A stretch of DNA of 64,000 bases from Cudoniella acicularis (taxonomy: Eukaryota > Ascomycota > Leotiomycetes > Helotiales > Helotiaceae): the NCBI GenBank assembly GCA_013054445.1, contig JAAMPI010000003.1, positions 62,001 through 126,000 of the forward strand. Direction: 5' to 3'. A program made the position numbers and the translations under genes. This document shows positions 34,664 to 45,028 of this stretch, piece by piece (position 1 is the stretch's first letter; each line of letters opens with the position of its first letter). A model generated the notes under the pieces. The model had not been told where the DNA came from. It saw only the letters and a program-made list of their open reading frames with translations, and searched no databases.

Positions 34664-34755
34664 TTGCTGCTATGATGACAAAAATAGGCTACATTTTTTT
34701 GAGAATTGCCAATGTAATCATGAGATCAATCTATACTAAATTGTCTAAAGCGCAA
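34664..34755 (+). ncRNA. Candidate box C/D snoRNA 2
   Basis: Box C ATGATGA (34672-34678), C'-like ATGAGAT near 34,720, and box D position CTAA (34745-34748). The flanks TTGCTGCT and AGCGCAA can pair (7 bp with one bulge), forming the expected terminal stem. The D box departs from CTGA. Confidence 0.5.
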
Positions 34756-34969
34756 TCCGTCCGTTTTATTTTCCCCTTCATCATACATTATAACCCTGGC
34801 TGACACAGTATTCAACACAGAAATCCCAGTCAACGCTCGCACTTTTCTTTTGCAATAAAAGCCGATTTTTAAAATTCTTGATCCTGGGAATTACAAATAC
34901 ATCTCCTTTCCGTGCGCAAGTTTGCAATCACTTGTGGGTCTCGGCTTCCCCTCCCCTTTCTTCCATTTC

Positions 34970-35058
34970 CCGAGCATGACGATCAAATATTAATGCTAGA
35001 TTTGATGGTTGTAAAAGACATTATGACCGATGAAACCCCTTTTCCATATCTGACGCTT
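34970..35058 (+). ncRNA. Candidate box C/D snoRNA 3
   Basis: Box C ATGACGA (34976-34982), C'-like CGATGAAAC near 35,028, and box D CTGA (35050-35053). GAGC and GCTT flank the boxes and can form a short stem. Confidence 0.55.
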
Positions 35059-35257
35059 ACTTGATCAATTCGCATTTCTTGTTTCTTTCATATTAACTGG
35101 CTAATTACTGACGCAGTACTTGAGACAGAGCTGCGATCAATCCTCCATTGTTGTAACATTGAGAAGCGGGTCTCCCGCCTGCAAATTTCAAAACCCCCTT
35201 TCGGGGAAAGTTCTCAGTAAGTCTTCTCTTCCCAAGGACACCTCCTCCTTTCCTCTT

Positions 35258-35342
35258 TCCCAGCATGATGTTTCAAAAGATAGATAGTATTTGCAGCTTC
35301 AATTGCGGTTATGAAAACACTCTTCTCAATTCTGATCTCAGT
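35258..35342 (+). ncRNA. Candidate box C/D snoRNA 4
   Basis: Box C ATGATGT (35265-35271), C'-like ATGAAAAC near 35,311, and box D CTGA (35332-35335), inside the intron starting with GTAAGT at 35217. The terminal stem is weak. Confidence 0.5.
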
Positions 35343-35549
35343 CCATTCCAGAACCCCCGACTTCACCCTTGCATTCGTCTTTGCTTTACCATTTGCTGAC
35401 TCGCATCGTCAAAATAGAAATTCCCAGACACAGAAACAGCGTTCGAGATCCGATTTTAATTCGCTCAAAGAAATCCTACTGAGGATTTTCCTTAAAATCT
35501 GTAAGGTGCGAAATCTTCCCTTCCTTCAACCTTCCTCTGGATAGGAACA

Positions 35550-35636
35550 TTGCACATCATGATGATCATAAAGGTAGCTTGACTGCTGAAACAATCTAGC
35601 ATGAAACCAAAAAGTGTATTTATACTCTGACACTCC
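35550..35636 (+). ncRNA. Candidate box C/D snoRNA 5
   Basis: Box C ATGATGA (35559-35565), D' CTGA (35586-35589), C' ATGAAAC (35601-35607) and box D CTGA (35627-35630): all four boxes are present in order with normal spacing, inside the intron 35501-35679. Best-formed member of the cluster. Confidence 0.65.
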
Positions 35637-35827
35637 ACACTCAACTTCATCCTTTTTCTTCATCCTTTGACCTTCTCAGGGGAAACTATTGCTGATTGCA
35701 TCCAAGAAACAGCTCTAGGAATACGAGGCTCTAAGTTCAATCCGTTTCACCCACTAAACGAGCAAGCTTCACCACGAAAACAACTAACAAGCAAATTCTC
35801 TCTCTTTCCTTACTTTTGTGTTCCCTT

Positions 35828-35908
35828 TCAGTATGATGACCAACGAAACGGGAAATTTGAACTACGGCAAATGCTGGCATGAAAGCAAACATTCAATTCA
35901 CTAACACT
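35828..35908 (+). ncRNA. Candidate box C/D snoRNA 6, with complementarity to 18S rRNA
   Basis: Box C ATGATGA (35833-35839), a CTGG where D' would lie, C' ATGAAAG near 35,880, and CTAA (35901-35904). GGCAAATGCT (about 35,866-35,875) is the exact complement of the conserved 18S rRNA stretch AGCATTTGCC, a region targeted by yeast snR54 and vertebrate U59. The predicted methylation position does not fall exactly on the known residue, so the assignment is tentative. Confidence 0.5.
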
Positions 35909-36090
35909 TCCTTGTTTTTCTCCTCGCGGTTTTGCAATTTTTGAGATTCTAGCAGTCGCTAATTGTTCATGTCGTCGAACAGAAACTTTATGACAAAAAA
36001 TAGAACCTGGGAGCTAAGACAAAATGAGCAAGCCTCAGGACGAAAGGAAGTAAGTTTTTCATATTTTTCTTCTCGCTCAGTATTTCACTT

Positions 36091-36176
36091 GAAGCATGAT
36101 GACTAGGAAAAAGGGATTTAACTTGAATATCAGTCTTACTGACATGAAACCACAAAAATACTTTTGTCTAAACTTT
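36091..36176 (+). ncRNA. Candidate box C/D snoRNA 7
   Basis: Box C ATGATGA (36096-36102), CTGA (36139-36142) followed directly by C' ATGAAAC, then CTAA (36168-36171). A GAAG/CTTT pairing can close the ends. Lies in the intron 36050-36255. Its C' and following CCA match candidate 5, suggesting shared ancestry. Confidence 0.5.
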
Positions 36177-36728
36177 ACCACTTTCTCTCTCTCTCTTTGG
36201 AGTTTGCTTATCTCCTGAAAGGCGACGGTTGCTAACTTGGGGTGCTTGGACGTCAGGAAAAGTACAAATATTCTTAGCAATCGCTTAGAAGGTCAAATTC
36301 CAGAAATTGAAGCGGTTTAAGCCACGAAGGGTTATCTGACTCCCAACTCGTTGTTTCTAAAATATAGACCTTAGGAAATTCTGCCTTCACGGCATTCGTG
36401 ACAAAGTACACCTCCCTCTATTTTTCCTTGTACTTTTAATTTTTCTTCTAAGTTAAAACCAATCTTCAAATCGCAAACCGCAACTCGCGAAGCTCAAATA
36501 TTTAAAAAGTGGTTATTGGGTGAAGGTGCTGACAGGTTGCCGTAAAGAATGGACTCAGGTACTAATAGGATGCCGTACGAAGAGGCGCGAACGAGCAGGA
36601 TGAAAAAGAAATGAAATCACAGGCCACCGGAGTCGTGAATAATTACTTCTCCTGGTGTTGTTCACGACTCACAAGATGTTTTCGTACCCTCTCAAGTTGC
36701 CTTTGCTACGTTGCCAACAGGTTGTCAA

Positions 36729-37422
36729 CAGTATAAAAAATGAATAGAATAGAATAACGGCCATTATTCTATTCTAAATATTTTTAAATAATTAAATAAT
36801 ATTCGAATAATATTATCACGTGATCGTATTTAAAGGGTGTCGGCTATAAAGTCTAAATAAGGTTTAGACTAGGCGGATACTAAGCCTAGAGAGGTAACGC
36901 TAAGTAAGCGAAGCTATATAAGTGGCTTAGAAATCATTCTAGAAGGCTCTAGCGGTAGGGTATCCCGCTTAGCTAAGAGCGTGAAGCCTCAGGCCTCCCT
37001 TAGAACTACCTTAATAAATCAACTTATTAAATTATAAATAAAATCTGAAAAATAGTCTATTAATTATTAATTATATTTTAAAACCTAATAACTTATATCA
37101 TGAAAGGGCTAAGAAAAATCCTTATAGAAATTATTAATTATATATATAAGAATAGATTTCCTTAATGAATTTTTTTATTAGTTTAAAAATAAGTATTTTA
37201 GAAGAGGATAATTAGTAGTTCTTTAATAAGAATTAAAAAAGATAAGGACTTCTTAAAAAAGTCTTACTGACTAAGCCGTTATTCAAAATCCTTGAATAAT
37301 AATCAAATAATTATTCTATTCTATTCACGTTAAAACTAAAAAGTGTTATTCTTATTTTATTCTATTTATTTTTAAATAATAGAATAGTATTCAAATAACT
37401 TGAATAATCCTTTGACACACTG
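36729..37422. mobile_element. Non-autonomous hAT-type element (MITE)
   Basis: The AT-rich 694-base segment starts CAGTATAAA and ends in GACACACTG (reverse complement CAGTGTGTC), and is flanked on both sides by the identical 8-mer GTTGTCAA (36721-36728 and 37423-37430). This fits the hAT pattern of CAG-start ends and 8-bp duplications with T at position 2 and A at position 7. Inside, an exact 17-base inverted repeat TGAATAGAATAGAATAA lies at 36741-36757 and 37311-37327. No transposase frame is present. TA-rich decay indicates RIP. Confidence 0.7.
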
Positions 37423-37430
37423 GTTGTCAA

Positions 37431-38473
37431 TCTAATCGAATTCTTCCTCGATCTCTTTATTAATTTCTGGTATTTCTTAATTTTTTTAGTCACCGTTTAA
37501 ACCACAAAATCAAAGTTCGAGACATGCTAAGGTCGCAGTGGTGAGACCTGGATAATGACCTTGTGCCAACTATACCTGCCTTACAGAAGAAAACCGCGCT
37601 CCTGCGCCTTGTGACCAATATCACCAATTCGCTATTTCTTCACTGTGATTTTGAGCGCCTTCTTCCCTCCCTTTTGAACTATTAATCGATTGTTGTGCGC
37701 CAATTTACGATGAGACGAGTGGCTTGGAGGCGTATTTTCGGTACCTCAGCAAATGAATGCCTTAGAACTTGCGCCGAAGTCCTATTTATTGGGCATCGTT
37801 TTAGAGGCTAGTTTCTAGCATTGGGCAAAACATCAGGATTTAACACGAGCCTGTCCCCGGACAATAATTTGCCCAAATTTGCATTTCTTGCTATTTAACA
37901 TTTGGTCCCTCTCTTTCCCTAGTTGCTTTTCTTCTCTTGGTCCCTTTGCAACATCAAGAATTGCCTATCCTCCCAAACTCCGAAATATTATAAAATAGGG
38001 TTTTAAAAAATATAAATTTTTATTTATTTAAGATTAATCTATAATAACATATAGCATATAGCATAACCTTAAATATCATAAACACTAATTACTTTATTCT
38101 AGGCTAAGTAATAGTAATATTATAGCCATTTCTAGATATCTATAGAAAATAAAAAGAGTAAAGAGAAAAAAGAACTGAAGTACGAATAAATAATCGCGCT
38201 TTATAAAGGCAGTAACTATTGAGAAAGTAAACAATAACACTCTAGCGAATGTGTTTATAAGTGCTATATATATAAGGCTGAACTAAAAACCTAAATTCGG
38301 GAAAGTAGAGAGAGAGCACTGCTTCTAGTAGGTGAGAATTTCTGCGAATTCGAGACACGAGAGTGAAACAATGCGTTGTTATAAAGTAGACAATTCTAAA
38401 AAAGAAGGGGAAAGGTTAGGAGGGACCCAACGGAAATGTAACTAGTAATTTAGTCTAATAATTTACTAATTTT
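37431..38473. other. Intergenic DNA with AT-rich patch
   Basis: 37,431-37,975 is ordinary GC with no recognisable gene. 37,980-38,300 is AT-rich and probably another decayed repeat. No open frame of note. Confidence 0.5.
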
Positions 38474-40764
38474 TTAAAAAATATTCAAGGTCTGCTGTGT
38501 CCAGTCTTTTGTTAGAGCTTGAAGTTCGTCAACTCCCTCAATGCTAAAACTTGCATAGCCAGCACGCTGATAGAAGCCCCCTTTATCAGAGTTCCACCAA
38601 AGAATTAGAGCTTCTGCGACAGAACCAACTATCAATTTGGACTCTTCTGCAGACTTTGCACCTATAACTGTGTGGACATCCTCACTTTCAGAATAATAAG
38701 AGCTGATGAGAAACAAAAGATATTTTGGTCTAAACACCACCTCGAGATCATTATCCCACTCCATTGGCGTGTCGGATGCAAAGCCTATGCCTAATGAGAG
38801 GAGTGCGTATTCGCCATTCTCGGTTTTCACCCGATACATCATCGCCTGTGCATCTCGGAAAATGTCTGGACTTTCGTGATGTGGCTCATCAAAGTATACA
38901 GAAGCTTCTAGGAGCCCAGGAGCCTGAGGGTGTATTATTTGCTGACTTCTGAACAAAGGGTAAGTTAGGCCTCGGAGCTCGAGCGATGCCGATTTGATCT
39001 CCGCAAACGGGCTTTTACCTGAAAGCGCAGAATGATAGTCTAGTAGTTCGGCGTCAAATGACTCAAATCTAGTCCTCATCACCTCGTGACGGGAGTAAGA
39101 AAAGAGAATTGGATCGTCGGTGACGGCCCAGGACCACGATGGTGCTCTATAGGTTCGGGAATGTATCGCCTTCCCAATTTCAGATTGCCAGAAAAGCCCT
39201 CGTTGCCAATCCTTCCTCCAAATACCAGCCATGTACTGATCATTCGTAACCAGTGCGACTTCGGTAGCAAGACCCGCTAAAGCAGGGAACTTGTCACTGC
39301 CGCGAGTCAAGCTCTTGCCAGAGTATTCTGCAACTAAATCATACCAGTCGTTGTAGACTTTTTGTGAATCGATATGATTTATATGCGTCTGGAGTTTACT
39401 TGCTAGATGCTCAGAAACGGTGGGGTAGTCAACTAGTTGTGGGAAATTGTTACCCTCTGGGGTCCCTTCGGCTGCGAGGAAGCCGTTCCGACATTGCCAA
39501 TATATTTGCCGCCTTCCGTAGTGAAGTACTCGATGAGATAAGACTCGCTCTTGAAACGTCCAGCCTCGGGATGCCAGCGAACCCCGGGCAAAAACCGCGG
39601 CCAGATCCTCCTCTTCATCATCCTTCCAGGCGAGAGAAACGGATTCCGAAGCCCGACAACCAATATGTAATTTCAAGTGATGCATTGACGCTGGATCCAT
39701 AGTAAAAGAATCGCGAGCTTTCAATATACCTTCGGTGCTTTTCTTAGACATCGATCCGGCAATTGTAAGCATGGCATTCTGATATATATTGGCCATCTTC
39801 GCAGACTCATTCTCCCAATCGAGAAATGAGTCTTGTATAATACAAAGTGAGTCAATCCAAATGTACCGAAACCCTAGCTCTCGTGTGATTTTTATTGCGT
39901 CTTGGAAATTGGCTGATAACTCATCGAAGGGAATTTCGACACAGAAATCCTGGAGATTTGAACTCAAGAGCCTAAGTGGCATGTCGCCTCCCCAGCAATG
40001 ACTAAGCGCTAGGTAGTTGCCCTTTTGGTCAATGGTGATAAAGAGGCGAGCAGCTTCTAAGCCTGAGGTATCTCCAACATCTATGAGCCGAGTTGGGAAT
40101 ACAGTCTCGCGACTAGAAGGGCACGAAACGTGATCTTTACAGCATTCCTCTAACCATTTTCTGGCTATGCTGAAATTCTCTGTAGAGGCAAGATCTGGAT
40201 CAACTTGCCAGCGGCCGATTTGAACGCCATCAAGTATGACGGGCGATTCTATTGAGTGTAATTAGATATGAAGAGAATGATATGATTGGTAGCAAGCGAC
40301 TCACTACGTGGTGTACCCAGTCTTAATGTCACGGGTAGAATAACACCTTCTACTGGATCTTCATCTCCAGCCTGAACCAATAGAGTATCGAACATTGAAA
40401 GCTCCTTAGGATTAGAATGATCGAAGCAATAGCTGCTAGTCAAGCAGATCCGAATATCGGTGGGCAAATCATCCTCTTGTTTCTCGAATACCTCAGCCTC
40501 GATATCTGCGATCCAGGCCGAACCTTCTACTTTTCTCTTTCTTCTGATGGGAAAGTTCTTGAATTCCTGCTGGATGAAACCACATAATTCGCATCCGTTC
40601 TGAGCCGATCGAAGAAGTGAACTATATGACGGTTGGTGCTTGTAATATACATCCAGTGGAAAGTTGTAAAATTGGTGGTTGTCTGTGATAGTATTGATTT
40701 GTTTTTGCGCAATCTCAAAAAGAGTCTGAATGGTCAGACCCTCACAGAACTGGCATAACATCAT
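38474..40764 (-). CDS. HET-domain (heterokaryon incompatibility) protein, 744 aa, 2 exons
   Basis: Exon 1 (40764-40305) and exon 2 (40248-38474) join in phase 1 across a 56-base intron with a GTGAGT donor, giving 744 residues. The HET domain is complete: YLALSHCWGG (about residues 232-241), then FRYIWIDSLCIIQDS (about 280-294), DWENESAKMANIYQNAMLTI, and SRGWTFQERVLSHRVLHY (about 379-396). A short CxxC (CQFC) lies at the N-terminus and another CELC near residue 56, as often seen before HET domains. The C-terminal part contains RAPSWSWA, typical of the family. HET proteins execute programmed cell death upon non-self recognition, usually with NLR or other partners; a broken NLR lies in the same window but 24 kb away. 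No lesion is seen. AT-rich DNA borders its 3' end. Confidence 0.85.
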
Positions 40765-41238
40765 TTATTGTATATTTTCCTGAAGCTCTCTAGAAGATAA
40801 GAGAGGATCAATTTACGAAGGGTTATATGCGTGGGAATAAGCTCTTGTATAGGAGACAGTGTACGTACATGTGTTTAATGCTGATTGGAGGATGAAATTA
40901 GCCTGGTCAACGCCTCACGGCCACATAAAGGCGTCAGAAGAAGGATTCATAAGGCCATGGGCCCACGTCCGGTGTGGCTTAGAGGTGGCCTCAGGTAGCC
41001 AATTAACATGGGTGTGGGTGTACCAACAACAAAGTTGTTGAACAAACCCAATACCCATGTCGTAACTCCAACCCTCCCCTCCCCTCCCCTTTATTCAAGT
41101 TATGATGCATTAATACAAGCCTTGTCTGCAAATTGAGTTTCTGTTTAAATTTGTTCGCGATTACTAATAACTTCCCTCACCCGCGGTCGAAAGACCTGTA
41201 CTTTGGAACGCCCACAGCAACCCAGGAGGTCACTAACA

Positions 41239-41843
41239 ATGGCGATCGTAACTGATTTGCCACAAGAAATTCTCACCAAAATTCTAGCGTTGGTAATAGA
41301 GCACCAATATAAAGCTTACAAGTCTTACTGGTCGATCTCCGTCACCTGTTCTCGATCAACAGTTTGCCATAGTTTTCACCTCTTTTTACGACCTCCCGTC
41401 TTCAATAAGATAAGCATAACACTCAATCATCGCAATTGGAGAATTACCTTATCCCTACGCAGCTTGAAAGAAACCCCTAACCTCGCTGAGATGATCCATG
41501 AGATTAGCATTGATTACGAAAGGGCCGAGTTTTCAGATGCTACGAGTACCGGGACACCAGCCAGCAACCAAATATATGATCAAGTAAACCAGCTCCTCGA
41601 AAACTTGAAAAATCCAAGAGCACTCTCTATTTCTGCTCATTTGGACAAAGAACACTTCGCACCACAATATCTCAGAGTTAATCTTATGCGTGTTTTAGAA
41701 AGGCTACATTGCGTGATCAAAATATTACGATAGAAGAAATACAAAGATATATGGTTTTAGGTCATCAGGAGAATATAACTATCTCCTGCTTATTCGAAGG
41801 GAGGTTCTCAAGATCATTAGATATCAAAGACAAGATCCCCTAA
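41239..41843 (+). pseudogene. F-box-like protein, frameshifted
   Basis: From the ATG at 41239 the frame reads MAIVTDLPQEILTKILALVI, an F-box-like start, and continues with a leucine-rich stretch to RVLERLHCVIKILR and a TAG at 41,731. A different frame then continues the expected family sequence: RDQNITIEEIQRYMVL, GHQENITISCLFEGRF, ending at a TAA (41841-41843). The switch occurs near 41,700-41,715 without splice signals, so a frameshift is the simplest reading. At about 200 codons it is short for an F-box/LRR protein. Decayed repeat sequence starts immediately downstream. The 470 bases before it contain nothing recognisable except a purine/pyrimidine-simple CCCCT run near 41,075. Confidence 0.5.
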
Positions 41844-42715
41844 GTAAAAGTAGGGGCCACCACGCGTGGCCCACTAAGCGGGGACGCGAAAACGCGTCTA
41901 TTTCCAACACCTTATTTTTTTCACCTTATTAAATCAACTAACAATTATATTATCGTGTAATTCAAGATAGATAATAGTATCACCTTTAGCTCTCCCCCCT
42001 AGAAAGAGAAAGGCGAATAGCCTACCCCTATACGTATCACAGTATATAACCTACACTATATAGGAAAATCATAGCGCGAGATCGTGTGATGTGGTTCGCT
42101 TACCTGCTAGGTGGCACCCATCACGTGGCTTGGGTGGTAGTCGGATGTCCGGAATAATGTCGGTAGCAAACCTTCGACATCCAGGATCATGGTTCTAGGG
42201 CACTTGATACGTGGCACGGGATGCTAGATAATGCCATTGATTTCTATCATCATTAGGCCTTGGCATTGGACCCCTATCGGTAGCAGATAGCTAATAAAAA
42301 GGGTGCTTCTCTAGACCCCCCAGGGCCAGAGATTAGTTCTATACTAAATCTTTTTCTTCTTACACGTGACTTCTTTGCCTACCAACGCCGCCTCCTCCTC
42401 ACATATTAATAAGGAGGACTCTGATTTGTCTACAGAATCTACTACTACAAGCGATTATATAGAAGTTTAAGATTCATAGAGTTACTAAGGTTAGAAGTAG
42501 GTAGGCTAGAATTAAGCGAGGTGGCCGGAATAGGGGGGCACGGACTTAATTAATCCATTAATTACCTTATTAGCTATTCTCTTGGTTGTTAGAAATATTT
42601 TATAAATATTTATTCTTATAAAACTTCTTATATATATAATTATATATGTATACAGGTACCTGCGGGCACCTATATAGGAGTAAGAGAAACCCTACCCACC
42701 CGCGGGTAATAGGTA
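41844..42715. repeat. Decayed repeat, possibly a solo LTR
   Basis: Contains short inverted GC motifs (GGGGCCACCACGCGTGGCCC near 41,850), CACGTG-containing stretches, and a stretch (42512-42548) that resembles 9218-9253 next to the second Tc1/mariner element. The right part is AT-rich. No coding frame. Family not identified. Confidence 0.4.
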
Positions 42716-42961
42716 CTACCCACTACCCATCACGCAGCCTAGGTGGAAGGCACACGCTTTTCCAACGAACCAGGCACGAATGAGCAGTATCTTCACATTT
42801 CTGCTATGCTTAACTGCCAAAACAATAAGAAGACTGAGACATGCTGACTCAATAATCAAGGGTGCTTGAAAAGTAGAGGTGTAATAAAGGAGGATTGCTG
42901 ACACTCGAATTGTTCGCCAAGCAGGCAAGAAGAGCCACGTCGCGTTGGCGATGCCGATCAA
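42716..42961 (-). pseudogene. Membrane-protein fragment, perhaps N-terminal part of an ABCC-type transporter
   Basis: An 80-codon frame without ATG encodes hydrophobic stretches (ANATWLFLPAW, SACLSLLIVLAVKHSRNVK) with the spacing of the TMD0 region of fungal multidrug-resistance-associated ABC transporters, where an EHxRSxRPS-type loop follows such a helix. The similarity is weak and no ATPase domain is near, so this is a scrap at best. 42,962-43,876 contains only short frames with no recognised content. Confidence 0.25.
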
Positions 42962-43876
42962 TAAGACAGCCGGCGCGTAGAGTGTGCAGTGCTAATTTTG
43001 GTGATCATGAGCGCTGACCTTTTTCACTGAGAAGAGTAGTAGTGTGAAGGGGTTATCTCTGCGCAGCTTGCGCGGGTGTTGAAGATGCAACACTTTCAAG
43101 GATCTCTTGAGACTTACGCAAGTACAGTCTCGTTTAAATAAGAGATGATCTCAAGAGCAGTTATCGCAGGAGGCCATGATGAGCAGGTAGGGAGCTTCAA
43201 GTCCGATATTGCGTTGTTTATGTCGTTATCTCTTCCTAGTTTTCGAAAAAGAGTGTTTCGATTCGCCGCAATGTATAGCCAGTGGTAAAATTAAAAGGAG
43301 AGAAGCACCAGAACGGTTTAGAATGTCTCGGTTAGTGGTCGCGGGGTGTGAATGCTCGAAGCCCTTTTGGTGGGGCGGAATACCGCTGCACTTCTATTTA
43401 AAACTTTTTAGGAACAATCCTACCGCTAAACTGGCGAAGGCGCAACAGCGGAGTTCGAACTCACTCGAGCTCGGAAGATTCCATGTATTTCCATCATAGT
43501 TTCCACCCGAAAGTAACGTTAAATTCTAAATTCAACTCCGGTATCGACACCAAGAGTCTAGCTTTAAAACCAATCGAATCTTCGATAACGAGTATTCAGC
43601 CGTCAATAGAAAGAGAGTGTATCACGATGCCCTTCTCACTACTCTACCCTTGCCGGCGGCCTTCACATGGAAAAGATCAATGCTAGCATAAAGTGCAATA
43701 CACTGTAAGGGATCTTTGGAAGAAACTGTACTCGGTTAGGCGGATATGGAACTTAATGAATAGTAGAGTCACAGAGCCAGGAGAGGTGATAGAAAGATTA
43801 CTTGCATTCTTTTAATTAAGGAACAATATAGGAAACTATTTGATCAATTAATTTGAGCCTTGCTAAATCAGTGACT

Positions 43877-44068
43877 TCAAGCCGAGTTCTTTCTGTACCA
43901 GTAGGCCTGAATATCAATCGGATCTATATCAGACAGCCCTTCCCAAGTACTCTCTTCATATCCTTCCCAATTCATGAGAAGGGTAAGTGTGTTTTCCGAT
44001 TCACTATTCCTCCTGCTATTATCAGCGCTCACCGGATCCAAGATGTTGTCGTTTGCAGATCTTGTCAT
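43877..44068 (-). pseudogene. Chromodomain-like fragment
   Basis: A minus-strand frame reads DNILDPVSADNSRRNSESEN then LMNWEGYEESTWEGLSDID and IQAYW. WEGYEESTWE followed by a short L-x-D/N-I and an AYW helix is the core of fungal chromodomains, including those at the end of gypsy-type (chromoviral) integrases. The expected Pro after TWE is Gly. No integrase or reverse transcriptase surrounds it, so it is probably an isolated remnant. Confidence 0.4.
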
Positions 44069-45028
44069 CTTGAGGACATCAAGTCTCGATGTCGAGCACT
44101 GGACTGCTTATTATGAGGAATCCGCTGGGGAGCTTAAATTAAAGATTTCTTTCGAGGTTAGACGGCTGTTCTAACAAATTCTCCTACTTAATTCATATTT
44201 AAAGATGTCAGTTTAGAATATTGAAAAGTTATAGAGTAGCAAGGTATAACATAATATCTCCGATTCTCGCCACGTGATAAAAGGTAACTAATTTGAAAGG
44301 AGCACGTGAGTGGACCTTCGCCGCTCTGGCACTCGCTGAAATAAGAACCTACAGAATACGTGGAGTATTGAACACCATAACCTGCTTGGGTGTTGGGAGT
44401 AGTAGCTGCGAGCGTATCTTAGGATTTCCTTGATTGGAGTATCGGGTCTGATAGTTAGCTATTTTACTCCCCTCATACGGTTTTCATGCTGATTGAAGAA
44501 GCAATTGGAAGTACTCGAAGACTATCCTTTTTAATGGGTGCTGATAAATTGCCACTTAATAGGGTGTATACCAAGCAAGGAAAAGGTAAAGGTAAAGGTA
44601 ATATTCGAGATCTGCTCCCTCGTAACTAACGATGCTGAATTTCGTAAATCAAGTAAAGCAACCACTACCTATGTACCCGCTCCCACTTCCAACGCAGCGC
44701 AAATTGAAGGTTCTTGATTCTTTTATCTGTGACTTTGGAATTACCATTGGAGCAGAAGCTTTGAAAATCGCAATCACGGAATAATGGAGCACGAACGGTC
44801 CTGAAGAAGCCAATGGGAAGAAAATCGATCAATTCTTTGATAAGGTATGTCAACGTATAGATATCGGAACTTATTTCTCAGGGCACTCTAGTATCACAGG
44901 TCCATCGTAACACGAAGCAATTTATTTCTGTTCGGAAAAACTCGTGTAAAGATCCTAAGTAAGGGAAGGAAATGAATCCCTTTTTAACGATTACCATGTA
45001 CAGCTGCTGTGCTGGTATGAAATCCTCA
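44069..45028. other. Intergenic region
   Basis: No recognised gene. A short GGTAAA triple repeat lies near 44,585-44,600. A 62-codon minus frame (44665-44853) has no recognisable content. Confidence 0.5.

Larger units (their letters stand above)
33951..36255 (+). ncRNA. Spliced non-coding host gene with intron-encoded box C/D snoRNAs
   Basis: No protein frame fits this interval, yet it shows a regular alternation of intron signals with box C/D-like motifs on the plus strand. Probable introns: 33951-34160 (GTAAGT), 34613-34820 (GTGAGA), 34934-35116 (GTGGGT), 35217-35417 (GTAAGT), 35501-35679 (GTAAGG) and 36050-36255 (GTAAGT). Each has a CTGAC/CTAAC-type branch shortly before a CAG or TAG acceptor and contains one ATGATGA/ATGACGA box C followed by a CTGA or CTAA box. 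A seventh candidate (35828) has an acceptor at 35952 but no clear donor. Clustered, intron-encoded C/D snoRNAs in non-coding host genes are known in filamentous ascomycetes. The transcript start and end are not defined; expression would settle the structure. Confidence 0.6.
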
